Part shown: in pieces, positions 44,624 to 53,648 of the stretch
Numbering within the stretch: position 1 is the stretch's first letter
Layout: each line of letters opens with the position of its first letter
DNA from: Chitinophagales bacterium
Lineage (GTDB): Bacteria > Bacteroidota > Bacteroidia > Chitinophagales > Chitinophagaceae
Length of the DNA stretch: 56,984 bases
Direction of reading: 5' to 3'
Assembly (NCBI GenBank): GCA_015654595.1
Contig: JAATGQ010000153.1
Coordinates: 1-56,984 of the forward strand
Notes under the pieces: model-generated
What the model saw: only the letters and a program-made list of their open reading frames with translations
Databases searched by the model: none
What the model was told of the DNA's origin: nothing
Made by a program: the position numbers and the translations under genes

Positions 44624-44989
44624 TTAATAGAAGAACTGCTCCTGAATGATCTTGCCATTCTTCACCTGGAAGACGCCCACTTCTTCTTTTTGAACACGCG
44701 GTCCATTCTTCAAGGTCATGTCCCTTGTCAGCACCAGGGTAAAGAAGTCGCCAGCCACCAGCGGCTTACTACAGGTCTGAGTATGGATCGTCTGGATCAT
44801 CTCCCGATTGGCGGCGCTTTTGGCCCAAAGCGCTGCTCGGCCCTTTGTTTCCACCTGCATCCCCCTTTCGGCGACATGCTCCGGTTCTCTGTTTATAATG
44901 TTTTCGTCGTGAAATTCCTTCTGGATCTCCGCCCAATTGCTTTGATTGGCCAATTCATAGTAGTGGTTTGCGATTTCCTGTGTTGTCAT
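44624..44989 (-). CDS. SnoaL/NTF2-like protein
   Basis: This 121-residue cytoplasmic protein has the NTF2 fold: an N-terminal helix (TQEIANHYYELANQSNWAEIQKE), the segment FHDENIINREPEHVAERGM, and the beta-sheet DFFTLVLTRDMTL and KEEVGVFQVKNGKIIQEQFFY. The polyketide-cyclase-like group includes many small proteins of unknown function. It is isolated from its neighbours; a hairpin terminator lies 9 bases beyond its stop. Confidence 0.82.
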   Translation of the reverse strand: MTTQEIANHYYELANQSNWAEIQKEFHDENIINREPEHVAERGMQVETKGRAALWAKSAANREMIQTIHTQTCSKPLVAGDFFTLVLTRDMTLKNGPRVQKEEVGVFQVKNGKIIQEQFFY

Positions 44990-45137
44990 GATTGTTGCTT
45001 TTTATGCTTCAAAGATGAAAGGCAGGAGTGACAGCCTTATGTCAGCAGGGTGTCAGGGGGACAAAATTTTTATGATCGCCTTCATATATTCCACCAGCTG
45101 ATCCTGTTTTTCAATGTATTTTGCAGAAAAAAGCACC

Positions 45138-48100
45138 ATGAAGTTCTCGCGCCTCCTGTTAGCGCTTGCCCTGATCGGCTCCGAGAAAGCCTTGCCGCAA
45201 ACCAGCCAGCCCTGGCTGATGACATCGGACACAGCCGCTGTTCCAAAAGAAATAGAAGACCCGGAATGTATCGGCATTAATAAGGAGCCGGCACACGCTA
45301 CGCTGATGCCCTATGCCAACCTCACCGAAGCGTTGAAGGCGGACCGGCACGAATCTTCTTTTTGCAGGACCCTCAACGGAAAATGGAAGTTCAACTTTGT
45401 TCCCTGGCCGCAGCAAAGACCAGCCGATTTTTATCTTCCTTCCTACAATGTAGACCGCTGGAACGATATCCAGGTCCCTTCCAACTGGCAGGTAGAAGGC
45501 TATGGCACGCCCTATTACAGCAACTACACGTATATCTTCAAAAAAGATTTTCCGCACGTCATGAGCGCTCCGCCGGTAAGCTGGACCGCCTATAAGGAGC
45601 GCAATCCCGTCGGCAGCTACCGCAGGGATTTTGAGGTGCCCGGGGAGTGGGATGGGAGGCGGATCTTTGTAACGTTCGACGGCGTGGACGCCGGCTTCTT
45701 TGTGTGGATCAACGGGAAGAAGGTCGGTTATAGCGTCAACAGCCGCAATGCCGCAGACTTCGATATCACCAACTATGTCCATCCCGGCAGGAACATCATC
45801 GCTGTCGAGGTTTATCGCTTCACCGTGGGCAGCTATCTCGAGGACCAGGACATGTGGCGGCTCAGCGGTATCTTCCGCAACGTGACGCTGTGGAGCAGTC
45901 CGCAGGAACATATCCGGGATTTCTTTATCACGTCCAGCCTCGACAAACAATATAAGGACGGCATCCTGAGCGTTACCGGCAGGATCAGGAACTATGGCAG
46001 GACCGCGATCCCGGTCCGTACACTTTCGGTTGGATTATACGACGGTCAGACGCTGGTCCAAAAGGCAGGGACTTCCATCCCGGCCCTTGCCCCGGGAGAA
46101 GAAACGGTCGTAAACGTCAGGTTCATGGTAGCTGCTCCCCGCAAATGGACAGCCGAGACGCCCAACCTCTATACCACTATCCTTTCCATCCAGGACGGAT
46201 CAGCAGGTGCTGCCTCAGAGATCATCTCGAGCCGCACAGGCTTCCGGACACTGGAATTGAAAGGCCGTCTCTTTCTGATCAACGGCGTAGCCGTTAAATT
46301 AAAAGGTGTCAACCGGCATGAGAACTGGCCCGACAAGGGACATGCCATCACCGAAGATCAAATGATCCGGGATATCCTGCTGATCAAACAGGCCAACTGC
46401 AATCACGTACGCACTTGTCATTATTCCGACGATCCCCGTTGGTACGAGCTCTGCGACGAATATGGAATTTATCTGCTGGCCGAAGCCAACCTGGAAAGCC
46501 ATGGCTCCTGGGATGAATTTAACGAAGACCCCAGAATAAAAAGCGCAATCATCGATCGAAACGTTGCCAACGTCGAAAATTTCAAAAACCATCCATCGGT
46601 CATCATCTGGTCGCTGGGCAACGAATGCGGCAGCGGTGGTTCCAACTTCCGTGCGGCACTGGCAAAGATCAGATCGATCGACCCCGGCAGGCCGACACAC
46701 TACCAGGGATTTGGGATAGGCGCTGAAAATCCCGCCGATATGGACAGCGAAATGTATACCGACCTGCCTTCTTTGCTGCGGCATGCGCAGGATACCACGC
46801 TGGTGAAACCCTTCTATCTTTGTGAATATGCGCATGCGATGTTTAACTCGATGGGCAGCGTAGATGAATACAATAACCTGTTCGACAACTACCCCAGCCT
46901 GTTGGGCGGCTGTATCTGGGAATGGCAGGATCAGGGGATCTACAACAGAATAGACCCGGGACATCCTATCACGGCTTATGGCGGCGGCTTTGGCGAAGTT
47001 CCCAATGACCGGTACTTCATTCACAAGGGTGTTGTATTCTCCAACCGCAGTCCCAAGCCGCACTACCCGGAGCTAAAGCACGCCTACCAGTGGATTGCGG
47101 TCAGAGCGGCTTCCGATGCCGGCAGCATCAGGGTGCTCAACCGTTATCAATTTACCAATCTCGACCAGTTCCTGGGCAGCTGGACACTCGCAGCCGACGG
47201 GAAGATCGTCGACAGCGGCAAGATCGGCACGCTCCATATACGCCCCGGAGATTCTATGCTGGTAAAGCTGCGCCTGCCCAAACTGGCGAAGACAGAACAC
47301 GAATATATCCTTCGCACAAGTTTTACGACGAACAAAAAAACGCTTTGGGCGCCGGCAGGGTATGAGGTGGCTGAACAACAGCTGGTGTTGTCCGAGTTCA
47401 GAAATACAGCTGCCCGCTCTTCTGCCGGTCTGCCTGCCGTGCAGGTCACATCGGATGACAAGGGCATTGTCGCCGCGGGAAAGGACTTCAATATCATCTT
47501 CAGCAAGACCTCCGGCAGGATCGTCTCTATTACGCGCAACGGCCATGAGCTGCTGGCCGAAGGCGGCGGTCCTCTTCTTCATCTCTGGCGTGCGCCGCAT
47601 CAGAAGGATGATATGTGGGCTTATCCCGAATGGCAGAAGCTAGGCATAACCGAACTTAACTGGCATGTGCAGCAATTGCAGTTCAAACAAAACGATAACG
47701 GCAGTCTGCTGGTTACCGCTGAATTGGAAGGCAAAGGAAAGGAAGGGTTCTGGGTCCGGCATACCGCCGGCTATACGATCGAAGCATCGGGAAAGATATC
47801 GGTCACAAACGACCTCAGCTTTAGCAGGAACGACATTCCGCTGGCTCGAATCGGCGCGCGTATCCTGCTGAAGAACGAGTACAACCATTTTACTTACTAC
47901 GGGCGCGGTCCGATGGAGAACTATGCCGACAGAAAACAGGGCTCGGATATCGGCATCTATCAAAGCGCTGTCCTTGACCAGCAGACGCCCTACGAAAAGC
48001 CAATGGAATGCGGCAACCACGAGGACGTACGGTGGGCAGAGCTGCAATCAGAGACGGGCGGGATAAAGGTAGGCAGCAACGGACAAGCGCTGCAGGTATC

Positions 48101-48296
48101 GGCACTGCCCTATAAGGATGAAGAGATGGTACCGGTCGAATACCGTATCGATCTCCCGCAGCCCAGCTGTACTTCGTTGTGTATCTCCGCTCAAACCCTC
48201 GGCGCAGGTTCCTGGGGATGCGGGCCAAAGCCGCTGGATCAGTTCATACCGAAATCGGTCAACCAGCAATTCAGCTACGAGTTGGAGTTAAAATAA
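45138..48296 (+). CDS. Glycoside hydrolase family 2 beta-galactosidase (LacZ type), exported
   Basis: This 1052-residue enzyme cleaves terminal beta-galactosides. A signal peptide is present from the chosen start at 45138 (MKFSRLLLALALIGSEKALPQ), so unlike E. coli LacZ it is exported. The five LacZ domains follow: sugar-binding (about 65-240), immunoglobulin-like, TIM barrel (about 345-640), a second immunoglobulin-like unit and the large C-terminal Bgal_small_N sandwich. Acid/base Glu496 is in GNECGSGG and nucleophile Glu563 in LCEYAHAM. A TATTTTG element (45117-45123) lies upstream. Activity on other beta-linked sugars cannot be excluded. Confidence 0.94.
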   Translation: MKFSRLLLALALIGSEKALPQTSQPWLMTSDTAAVPKEIEDPECIGINKEPAHATLMPYANLTEALKADRHESSFCRTLNGKWKFNFVPWPQQRPADFYLPSYNVDRWNDIQVPSNWQVEGYGTPYYSNYTYIFKKDFPHVMSAPPVSWTAYKERNPVGSYRRDFEVPGEWDGRRIFVTFDGVDAGFFVWINGKKVGYSVNSRNAADFDITNYVHPGRNIIAVEVYRFTVGSYLEDQDMWRLSGIFRNVTLWSSPQEHIRDFFITSSLDKQYKDGILSVTGRIRNYGRTAIPVRTLSVGLYDGQTLVQKAGTSIPALAPGEETVVNVRFMVAAPRKWTAETPNLYTTILSIQDGSAGAASEIISSRTGFRTLELKGRLFLINGVAVKLKGVNRHENWPDKGHAITEDQMIRDILLIKQANCNHVRTCHYSDDPRWYELCDEYGIYLLAEANLESHGSWDEFNEDPRIKSAIIDRNVANVENFKNHPSVIIWSLGNECGSGGSNFRAALAKIRSIDPGRPTHYQGFGIGAENPADMDSEMYTDLPSLLRHAQDTTLVKPFYLCEYAHAMFNSMGSVDEYNNLFDNYPSLLGGCIWEWQDQGIYNRIDPGHPITAYGGGFGEVPNDRYFIHKGVVFSNRSPKPHYPELKHAYQWIAVRAASDAGSIRVLNRYQFTNLDQFLGSWTLAADGKIVDSGKIGTLHIRPGDSMLVKLRLPKLAKTEHEYILRTSFTTNKKTLWAPAGYEVAEQQLVLSEFRNTAARSSAGLPAVQVTSDDKGIVAAGKDFNIIFSKTSGRIVSITRNGHELLAEGGGPLLHLWRAPHQKDDMWAYPEWQKLGITELNWHVQQLQFKQNDNGSLLVTAELEGKGKEGFWVRHTAGYTIEASGKISVTNDLSFSRNDIPLARIGARILLKNEYNHFTYYGRGPMENYADRKQGSDIGIYQSAVLDQQTPYEKPMECGNHEDVRWAELQSETGGIKVGSNGQALQVSALPYKDEEMVPVEYRIDLPQPSCTSLCISAQTLGAGSWGCGPKPLDQFIPKSVNQQFSYELELK

Positions 48297-48302
48297 ACAA
48301 TG

Positions 48303-48335
48303 GCGGCGCTGTTGCCGGCGCCGCTTTACTTTTTT
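48303..48335 (+). terminator. Intrinsic terminator after the GH2 gene
   Basis: GCGGCGC (48303-48309) and GCGCCGC (48318-48324) form a 7-base stem, followed by TTTACTTTTTT. It lies 6 bases past the GH2 stop. Confidence 0.65.
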
Positions 48336-48492
48336 ACAAACCCGCTCACCCAAAATTTACTTTTTCAAAAGCACGGTCCCCCAAAAGTAAAGGAGGAGGA
48401 AATATTTCATCCGATAAGCATTTGTCGCGTAAAGACGCAGAAAAGCCGTCCTTGTTGCATCAGCGCTTGTAATTGAAGCATTATTCCAGTAT

Positions 48493-49344
48493 TTACCGCC
48501 GCGCGGCATTGGCTTCGCGAAACTCTTTTGGCGTACAGCCCTTCAGGCGACGGAAGGACCGGTGAAAATGCGCAATATTATTGTACCCCGCTCTATAAGC
48601 CAGCTCAGATACATTTTCGGAGGTCTCGACCAGCATTCGGCAGATATGCCCTATCCGGATCTCGCTCAGGCTCTCGGCATAGGTCTTCCCCGTTCTCTTC
48701 CGGATACTGCGGCAAAATGCACCCTTGGTCATCCGGGCCTTACGCGCAACATCGTCGAGGGAGATGGGCTGATAGAAGTTGGTCTTCATAAATGTCACCG
48801 CAGAATTGATCCGGGATTCGCTGATCGACGGCCCCGCAGGCTTCTCCGGATCGCGGGAAAGCAAGGTTTCGCGACCGGCAAGAGACAGCCCATGCAAGAT
48901 GCCCAGCAGCTCCAATAAGGCGCTGAATCCTGTTTTAGTAGAAAGACCAGCGCATCGCAGGGCAAGCGTATTTGCCGCCTCTCCCCGCAATATGATCCCG
49001 CGGCAGGCATGTTCCAGCAATTCGTTCAGGAGTTTCATCTGTTCCCATCCCAAAAATTTACTTCCAAGGAGATCCGAGCCGAAACGGACCATATATCCTC
49101 CCTTAACCGCCCCCGACCAGGCATGCGGCAATCCCGGCGCTAAAAGAACCAGGCATGGGCCCTTCAGGGAAAAGACCTCATCGCAAAGACGCAATTGGGC
49201 TTCACCGGCATCCGGAACGACCGAGAGTTCGTATTCGGCATGATAGCGCAAAGGCTGATCCGCAGCAGCAAGAGGAAGGGAAAAGATGGCAAGACATTCT
49301 CCGTCGTCCAAAAGGGACGAATCACATAAAGCATTGCTTTTCAT
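48493..49344 (-). CDS. AraC-family transcriptional regulator
   Basis: This 283-residue regulator has an N-terminal cupin-like sensor (about 30-100, LRYHAEYELSVVPDAGEAQL; LLAPGLPHAWSG) and a C-terminal AraC domain (about 180-280). The two helix-turn-helix units are ISLDDVARKARMTKGAFCRSI and ENVSELAYRAGYNNIAHFHRSF. Sensor and linker features resemble regulators of sugar catabolism. It is divergent from the hybrid two-component gene (84 bases) and may control the GH2 gene at its 3' side. Confidence 0.88.
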   Translation of the reverse strand: MKSNALCDSSLLDDGECLAIFSLPLAAADQPLRYHAEYELSVVPDAGEAQLRLCDEVFSLKGPCLVLLAPGLPHAWSGAVKGGYMVRFGSDLLGSKFLGWEQMKLLNELLEHACRGIILRGEAANTLALRCAGLSTKTGFSALLELLGILHGLSLAGRETLLSRDPEKPAGPSISESRINSAVTFMKTNFYQPISLDDVARKARMTKGAFCRSIRKRTGKTYAESLSEIRIGHICRMLVETSENVSELAYRAGYNNIAHFHRSFRRLKGCTPKEFREANAARR

Positions 49345-49427
49345 CGCAGTATCGTTATTTCCCTAAAAATAATCCAGATGACGCCAGTCTCCGCTTTTTG
49401 GCATATCTTGATAACAGTTTGCACAAT

Positions 49428-52400
49428 ATGATAAGGTTAACGGTTGCCTGGTTGGTTTGGCTCTTCTTTCTTCTGCCTTTTTACTCTCCTGCTCAAACGG
49501 GAGGCATAATGCGTTATGGACAACTCCCGGATATAAAAAAGTTCAGTTCGCTGACGACAGCCGATGGTCTTTCCCAGAGCAACGTCAATTGCATCCTGAA
49601 GGATAAAGCGGGATTTATGTGGTTTGGAACCAGGGACGGACTGAACCGGTACGATGGAGCCAATTTTGTCATTTTCCGGCACGACCCCGCCAACCCGCAT
49701 TCTTTACCCGACAACCAGGTCAAAACGCTTTTCGAAGACGAACAGTCGCGCCTCTGGATCGGCACGCTTGGCAACGGGCTGTGTATCTATGATCCCAACA
49801 CCGGCTCATTTCTTCGGCCGGAAGACCTCGGCTTTCATATGAATGTCGTCATCGATCACGCCATTCTCAGTATGTGCGAAGACCGGCAGGGGCAGCTGTG
49901 GATCGGGACCTATCGCGGCCTGCTGTGTGTCGACCGGAAAAACAAGACTATCCGCTCTTATCAGCCCAATCCGTCGGACCCCGCTTCGCTGACCAATGGC
50001 ACCATAGAAAGTCTCTACTGCGATAATACCGGTAGGCTATTTGTCGGGACCGATCGAGGGCTCAACGCACTCGATCCCGCCACGCATAAGTTCAGCAGCT
50101 GGCTTCACGACCCCCGACGGCCCAATAGTCTTTCGGCAGACAGGGTGACAGCCATCACCGGTGACAGCAAAGGGCATCTGTATGCGGGCACAGACGGCGG
50201 AGGGCTCAATGTCCTTGACCCGGGTACCGGCAGCTGCTTATCTTATCGCCAGGGCATGGGCACGGGCAGTCTCAGCAGCAACAATGTCCGGTCCCTTTAT
50301 TATACGCGGGATGGTGAGCTATGGGTAGGCACAGAGAGCGGTATCGATATATGCGAAGGGCCGCTTCCCATTCCCGGTCTGCCGGCAAAAACAGGATTCA
50401 CCCACTACCACCGATCGCTGATAGGCACCGGCAGCCTGTCGAACAACACCGTGCTTTCGATTTTTGAAGATAACATGGGAATCGTTTGGGCGGGCACCGC
50501 CGAGGGAGGCGTCAACAAATATGACCGGAATCTTTTTTATTTCGACCTGTACCGGCAGACGGCCGATCCCAATAGTCTTAACGGGACACAGGTTACGTCG
50601 TTCGCCATGGCTTCCAACGGCGACGTCTATATCGGGACGGACGGCGGGGGACTCAATCAGTGGCAGGCTTCGACAGGCCGCTTTCTCCATCATCTTCCCG
50701 GGCCGGGTAACACGGTAGCGGGTCCGGCCATTCTTTGTCTGCTGACCGCAACAGATGACCAGACTTTGTGGATCGGCACCTATGGCAATGGACTCGACAG
50801 ATTGAATTACAGGTCTGGCCGTTTTGAACACTTTGGAAGCGGGGTTAATGGACAAAGGCTCAGCAGCCGGTCCATCTACTGTCTGCTGGAAGACAGCAGG
50901 GGTAATCTTTGGATCGGCACCAACGGTGGAGGCATCGACATTCTCCATCCTGACGGAACGATTACGGTTCATCGGTTCTCCGGCGCTCAGGATAGTATCA
51001 GCAACGATTATATCCGCTGTCTGCTCGAAGACCGGCATGGCCGGATCTGGATCGGCACATACTCGGGAGGGATCAGCGTCTATGATACTGCGACAAAGAA
51101 ATTTACGGTGTATGATAATGTGGTTCATCATCTCAGCAACCAGGTCGTTCTTTCGCTATGCGAAGACAGGCATGGTCAGATCTGGGTAGGCACCATGGGC
51201 GGTGGTCTTGACCGCTTCGATCCGGAACGCCAGCGATTTGTTTCGTTTGATGAAACGGCCGGTCTGAGCAATAATATCGTCAACAGTATCGTAGAGGATC
51301 GCAATGGATCCCTGTGGCTCAGTACCAACAAGGGGATCAGCAGGTATGATCCCGCCAGCGGCAAAGTAAAAAATTATGGTATCTACAATGGATTACAAAG
51401 TCTCGAATTCCTTGGCGGATCGGGATACAGGGATCCTGGGGGAAAGATCTATTTTGGAGGGATAGACGGCTTCAACGTGTTCGATCCGCAAAAGGTAATG
51501 GAAAACAAAGTGCCGCCCGTGCTCCGTTTTACCGGCTTCGAGTTGTTTAACAAGCCCGTGCTGCCCGGCGAAAAGCATTCCCCATTACCCGCCGATCTTA
51601 ATTCTTTGAAGTCCCTGACCCTTTCGCACGACCAATCCGATTTTACATTTAGCTATGCTGCGCTCAGCTATACCGTTCCCGAAGAAAACAAGTACGCCTA
51701 TCAGCTGGAGGGCTTTGACCGGAACTGGAACTATGCAGGCGCCGGGCACCGGGCTACTTATACCAACCTTCCTCCAGGCGACTATCTTTTCCGGGTGAAG
51801 GCCGCTAATAATGATGGAGTCTGGAGTAAGACAGAAACAGTATTGGCTATCCACGTACGCCCCCCCTTCTGGAAGACCTGGTGGGCTTACCTTTTCTATG
51901 TTTTACTGACGGCCGCCCTTCTCTATATCATCTACCGGGATATCGCCGGTAAAGAACGGTTAAAAGCGCAGATCCGGCTGGAAAGACTGACCGCTGAGAA
52001 GATGAAGGAGCTGAATGATATCAAGATCAACTTTTTCACGCATGTCTCACACGAACTGAGAACGCCGCTGTCCCTGATCATGGATCCGCTGAGAAAGCTG
52101 ATCAATGGAGAACAGAGTAAAGAACAGACCCGTTATTACAGCCAGCTGATGTATGACAATGCGCAGCGCCTGACCAGGCTGATCAACCAGATGCTGGACT
52201 GGCGCAAACTGGAAACCGGTCATTTAAAACTGGAACCTTCCAGGATGGATATGACGGCGCTGGCGCAAAATATTGCGGAGCTTTTCCAGGTGCATGCGCT
52301 GGAGCGAAATATCCGGTATACGATCGTCGCGGAAGCCGGGGAGCTATGGGCGGATATCGACGCCGATAAATTCGAAAAGATCATCTTCAACCTGCTCTCT

Positions 52401-53648
52401 AACGCCTTTAAGTATACGCCCGATGGCGGCAGTATCTCCCTGCTGATCAGGCAGACGGAGGGCTTTGCTGAGATCCATGTCACCGATACAGGGGTTGGTA
52501 TCGCGCCGGAACACCTGGACAAAGTTTTTGGCATCTTCTACCAGGTCGAAGGCGCAGGTCGTTTTGAAAGCGGTTCTACGGGCATTGGCCTGGCACTGGC
52601 CCGTGAACTGGCCTTGCTGCACAAGGGAACGCTGGAGGTAAAAAGCGAAAAAGGACGCGGCTCTGATTTTATCTTTCGCATGCCGATGGAGACCGGGGCT
52701 GACGGGTCTTTCAACCCCGCGGTCGGACCGGCGGAGGGTTGGGTTCCAAATACCGAGGCGGCAGAGGTACCGGCGTATGGCGAGGCGCCCGCTGCGGGCA
52801 TGGAGGCGGCAGCGGATGAGACCGCCGCAAAAAGCGCGGGGGCTGTGGAGGATGCGACAGCTGCCATTCCCGATGATGCTCCCCTCATCCTGCTGGTAGA
52901 GGACAATCAGCCGCTCCGCAACTATATAAAAGCGGAGCTCGATCCTGGTTATAAGGTGCTGGATGCAAAGAACGGCGCCGAGGGATGGGCGATGGCACTG
53001 CAATGGGTCCCCGATCTGATCATCAGCGACATCATGATGCCGGAAATGAATGGCCTTGATCTTTGCAGACAGATAAAAACAGACGAAAGGACCAGCCATA
53101 TTCCTGTCGTGCTGCTGACTGCGCGTCAGTCAGAACCGCACCAGGTAGAAGGCTATGACGCCGGCGCGGATGCTTATATACCAAAACCCTTCAGCATGGA
53201 GGTGGTGGAAGCCTGCATAAAAAGTATCCTGGAATCAAGACGAAGGTTGAGAGAACGATATGCCAGGAGACAGCAATCCTCCGCCGTCAAAGAAGAAGAA
53301 AAAGAACCCCAGATACACCCACTGGATAAGGCTTTCCTTGAAAAAGCGTATCAGCATGTCGAGCGGCGCCTGGCCGACGTCCTTTTCGACGTGGACGTTC
53401 TTGCCGCGGATCTGAAGGTAAGCCGCCGCCAGCTGTATCGTAAATTAAAGTCGTTGACCAACCAGACGCCGCATGAGTTTATCAGCGGCATACGTCTTCA
53501 GCGGGCAGCCCAACTGCTGATGAAAGGAGAAAACACTATTGCTGAAGTCGCTTATAAAGTCGGGTTTTCCGAGCCTGCTAATTTTACCCGGTCTTTTACC
53601 CGGCATTTTGGAAAGAGCCCAAGTAAGTACGTCAGGGAATCGACGTGA
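49428..53648 (+). CDS. Hybrid two-component system regulator (HTCS)
   Basis: This 1406-residue one-protein signalling system senses glycan fragments in the periplasm. After a signal peptide (about 1-25) come two Reg_prop beta-propellers (repeats such as DKAGFMWFGTRDGLNRYDG and DRHGRIWIGTYSGGISVYD), a Y_Y_Y domain (about 720-800), one membrane helix (about 820-842), HisKA with His875 in HVSHELRTPLSLI, HATPase_c, a response-regulator receiver with Asp1201 in IISDIMMPEMNG and a C-terminal AraC DNA-binding domain (about 1318-1406). An Ala/Glu/Pro-rich linker of about 55 residues (about 1096-1152) separates kinase and receiver. The start at 49428 gives the signal peptide. It probably regulates the neighbouring glycosidases. 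Confidence 0.95.
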   Translation: MIRLTVAWLVWLFFLLPFYSPAQTGGIMRYGQLPDIKKFSSLTTADGLSQSNVNCILKDKAGFMWFGTRDGLNRYDGANFVIFRHDPANPHSLPDNQVKTLFEDEQSRLWIGTLGNGLCIYDPNTGSFLRPEDLGFHMNVVIDHAILSMCEDRQGQLWIGTYRGLLCVDRKNKTIRSYQPNPSDPASLTNGTIESLYCDNTGRLFVGTDRGLNALDPATHKFSSWLHDPRRPNSLSADRVTAITGDSKGHLYAGTDGGGLNVLDPGTGSCLSYRQGMGTGSLSSNNVRSLYYTRDGELWVGTESGIDICEGPLPIPGLPAKTGFTHYHRSLIGTGSLSNNTVLSIFEDNMGIVWAGTAEGGVNKYDRNLFYFDLYRQTADPNSLNGTQVTSFAMASNGDVYIGTDGGGLNQWQASTGRFLHHLPGPGNTVAGPAILCLLTATDDQTLWIGTYGNGLDRLNYRSGRFEHFGSGVNGQRLSSRSIYCLLEDSRGNLWIGTNGGGIDILHPDGTITVHRFSGAQDSISNDYIRCLLEDRHGRIWIGTYSGGISVYDTATKKFTVYDNVVHHLSNQVVLSLCEDRHGQIWVGTMGGGLDRFDPERQRFVSFDETAGLSNNIVNSIVEDRNGSLWLSTNKGISRYDPASGKVKNYGIYNGLQSLEFLGGSGYRDPGGKIYFGGIDGFNVFDPQKVMENKVPPVLRFTGFELFNKPVLPGEKHSPLPADLNSLKSLTLSHDQSDFTFSYAALSYTVPEENKYAYQLEGFDRNWNYAGAGHRATYTNLPPGDYLFRVKAANNDGVWSKTETVLAIHVRPPFWKTWWAYLFYVLLTAALLYIIYRDIAGKERLKAQIRLERLTAEKMKELNDIKINFFTHVSHELRTPLSLIMDPLRKLINGEQSKEQTRYYSQLMYDNAQRLTRLINQMLDWRKLETGHLKLEPSRMDMTALAQNIAELFQVHALERNIRYTIVAEAGELWADIDADKFEKIIFNLLSNAFKYTPDGGSISLLIRQTEGFAEIHVTDTGVGIAPEHLDKVFGIFYQVEGAGRFESGSTGIGLALARELALLHKGTLEVKSEKGRGSDFIFRMPMETGADGSFNPAVGPAEGWVPNTEAAEVPAYGEAPAAGMEAAADETAAKSAGAVEDATAAIPDDAPLILLVEDNQPLRNYIKAELDPGYKVLDAKNGAEGWAMALQWVPDLIISDIMMPEMNGLDLCRQIKTDERTSHIPVVLLTARQSEPHQVEGYDAGADAYIPKPFSMEVVEACIKSILESRRRLRERYARRQQSSAVKEEEKEPQIHPLDKAFLEKAYQHVERRLADVLFDVDVLAADLKVSRRQLYRKLKSLTNQTPHEFISGIRLQRAAQLLMKGENTIAEVAYKVGFSEPANFTRSFTRHFGKSPSKYVREST

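Noticed and set aside
48297..48492. Possible gene fragment in the A/T runs after the GH2 terminator
   Set aside because: Six-frame reading gives only short, low-complexity peptides; repeated TTTACTTTTT strings explain the pattern.
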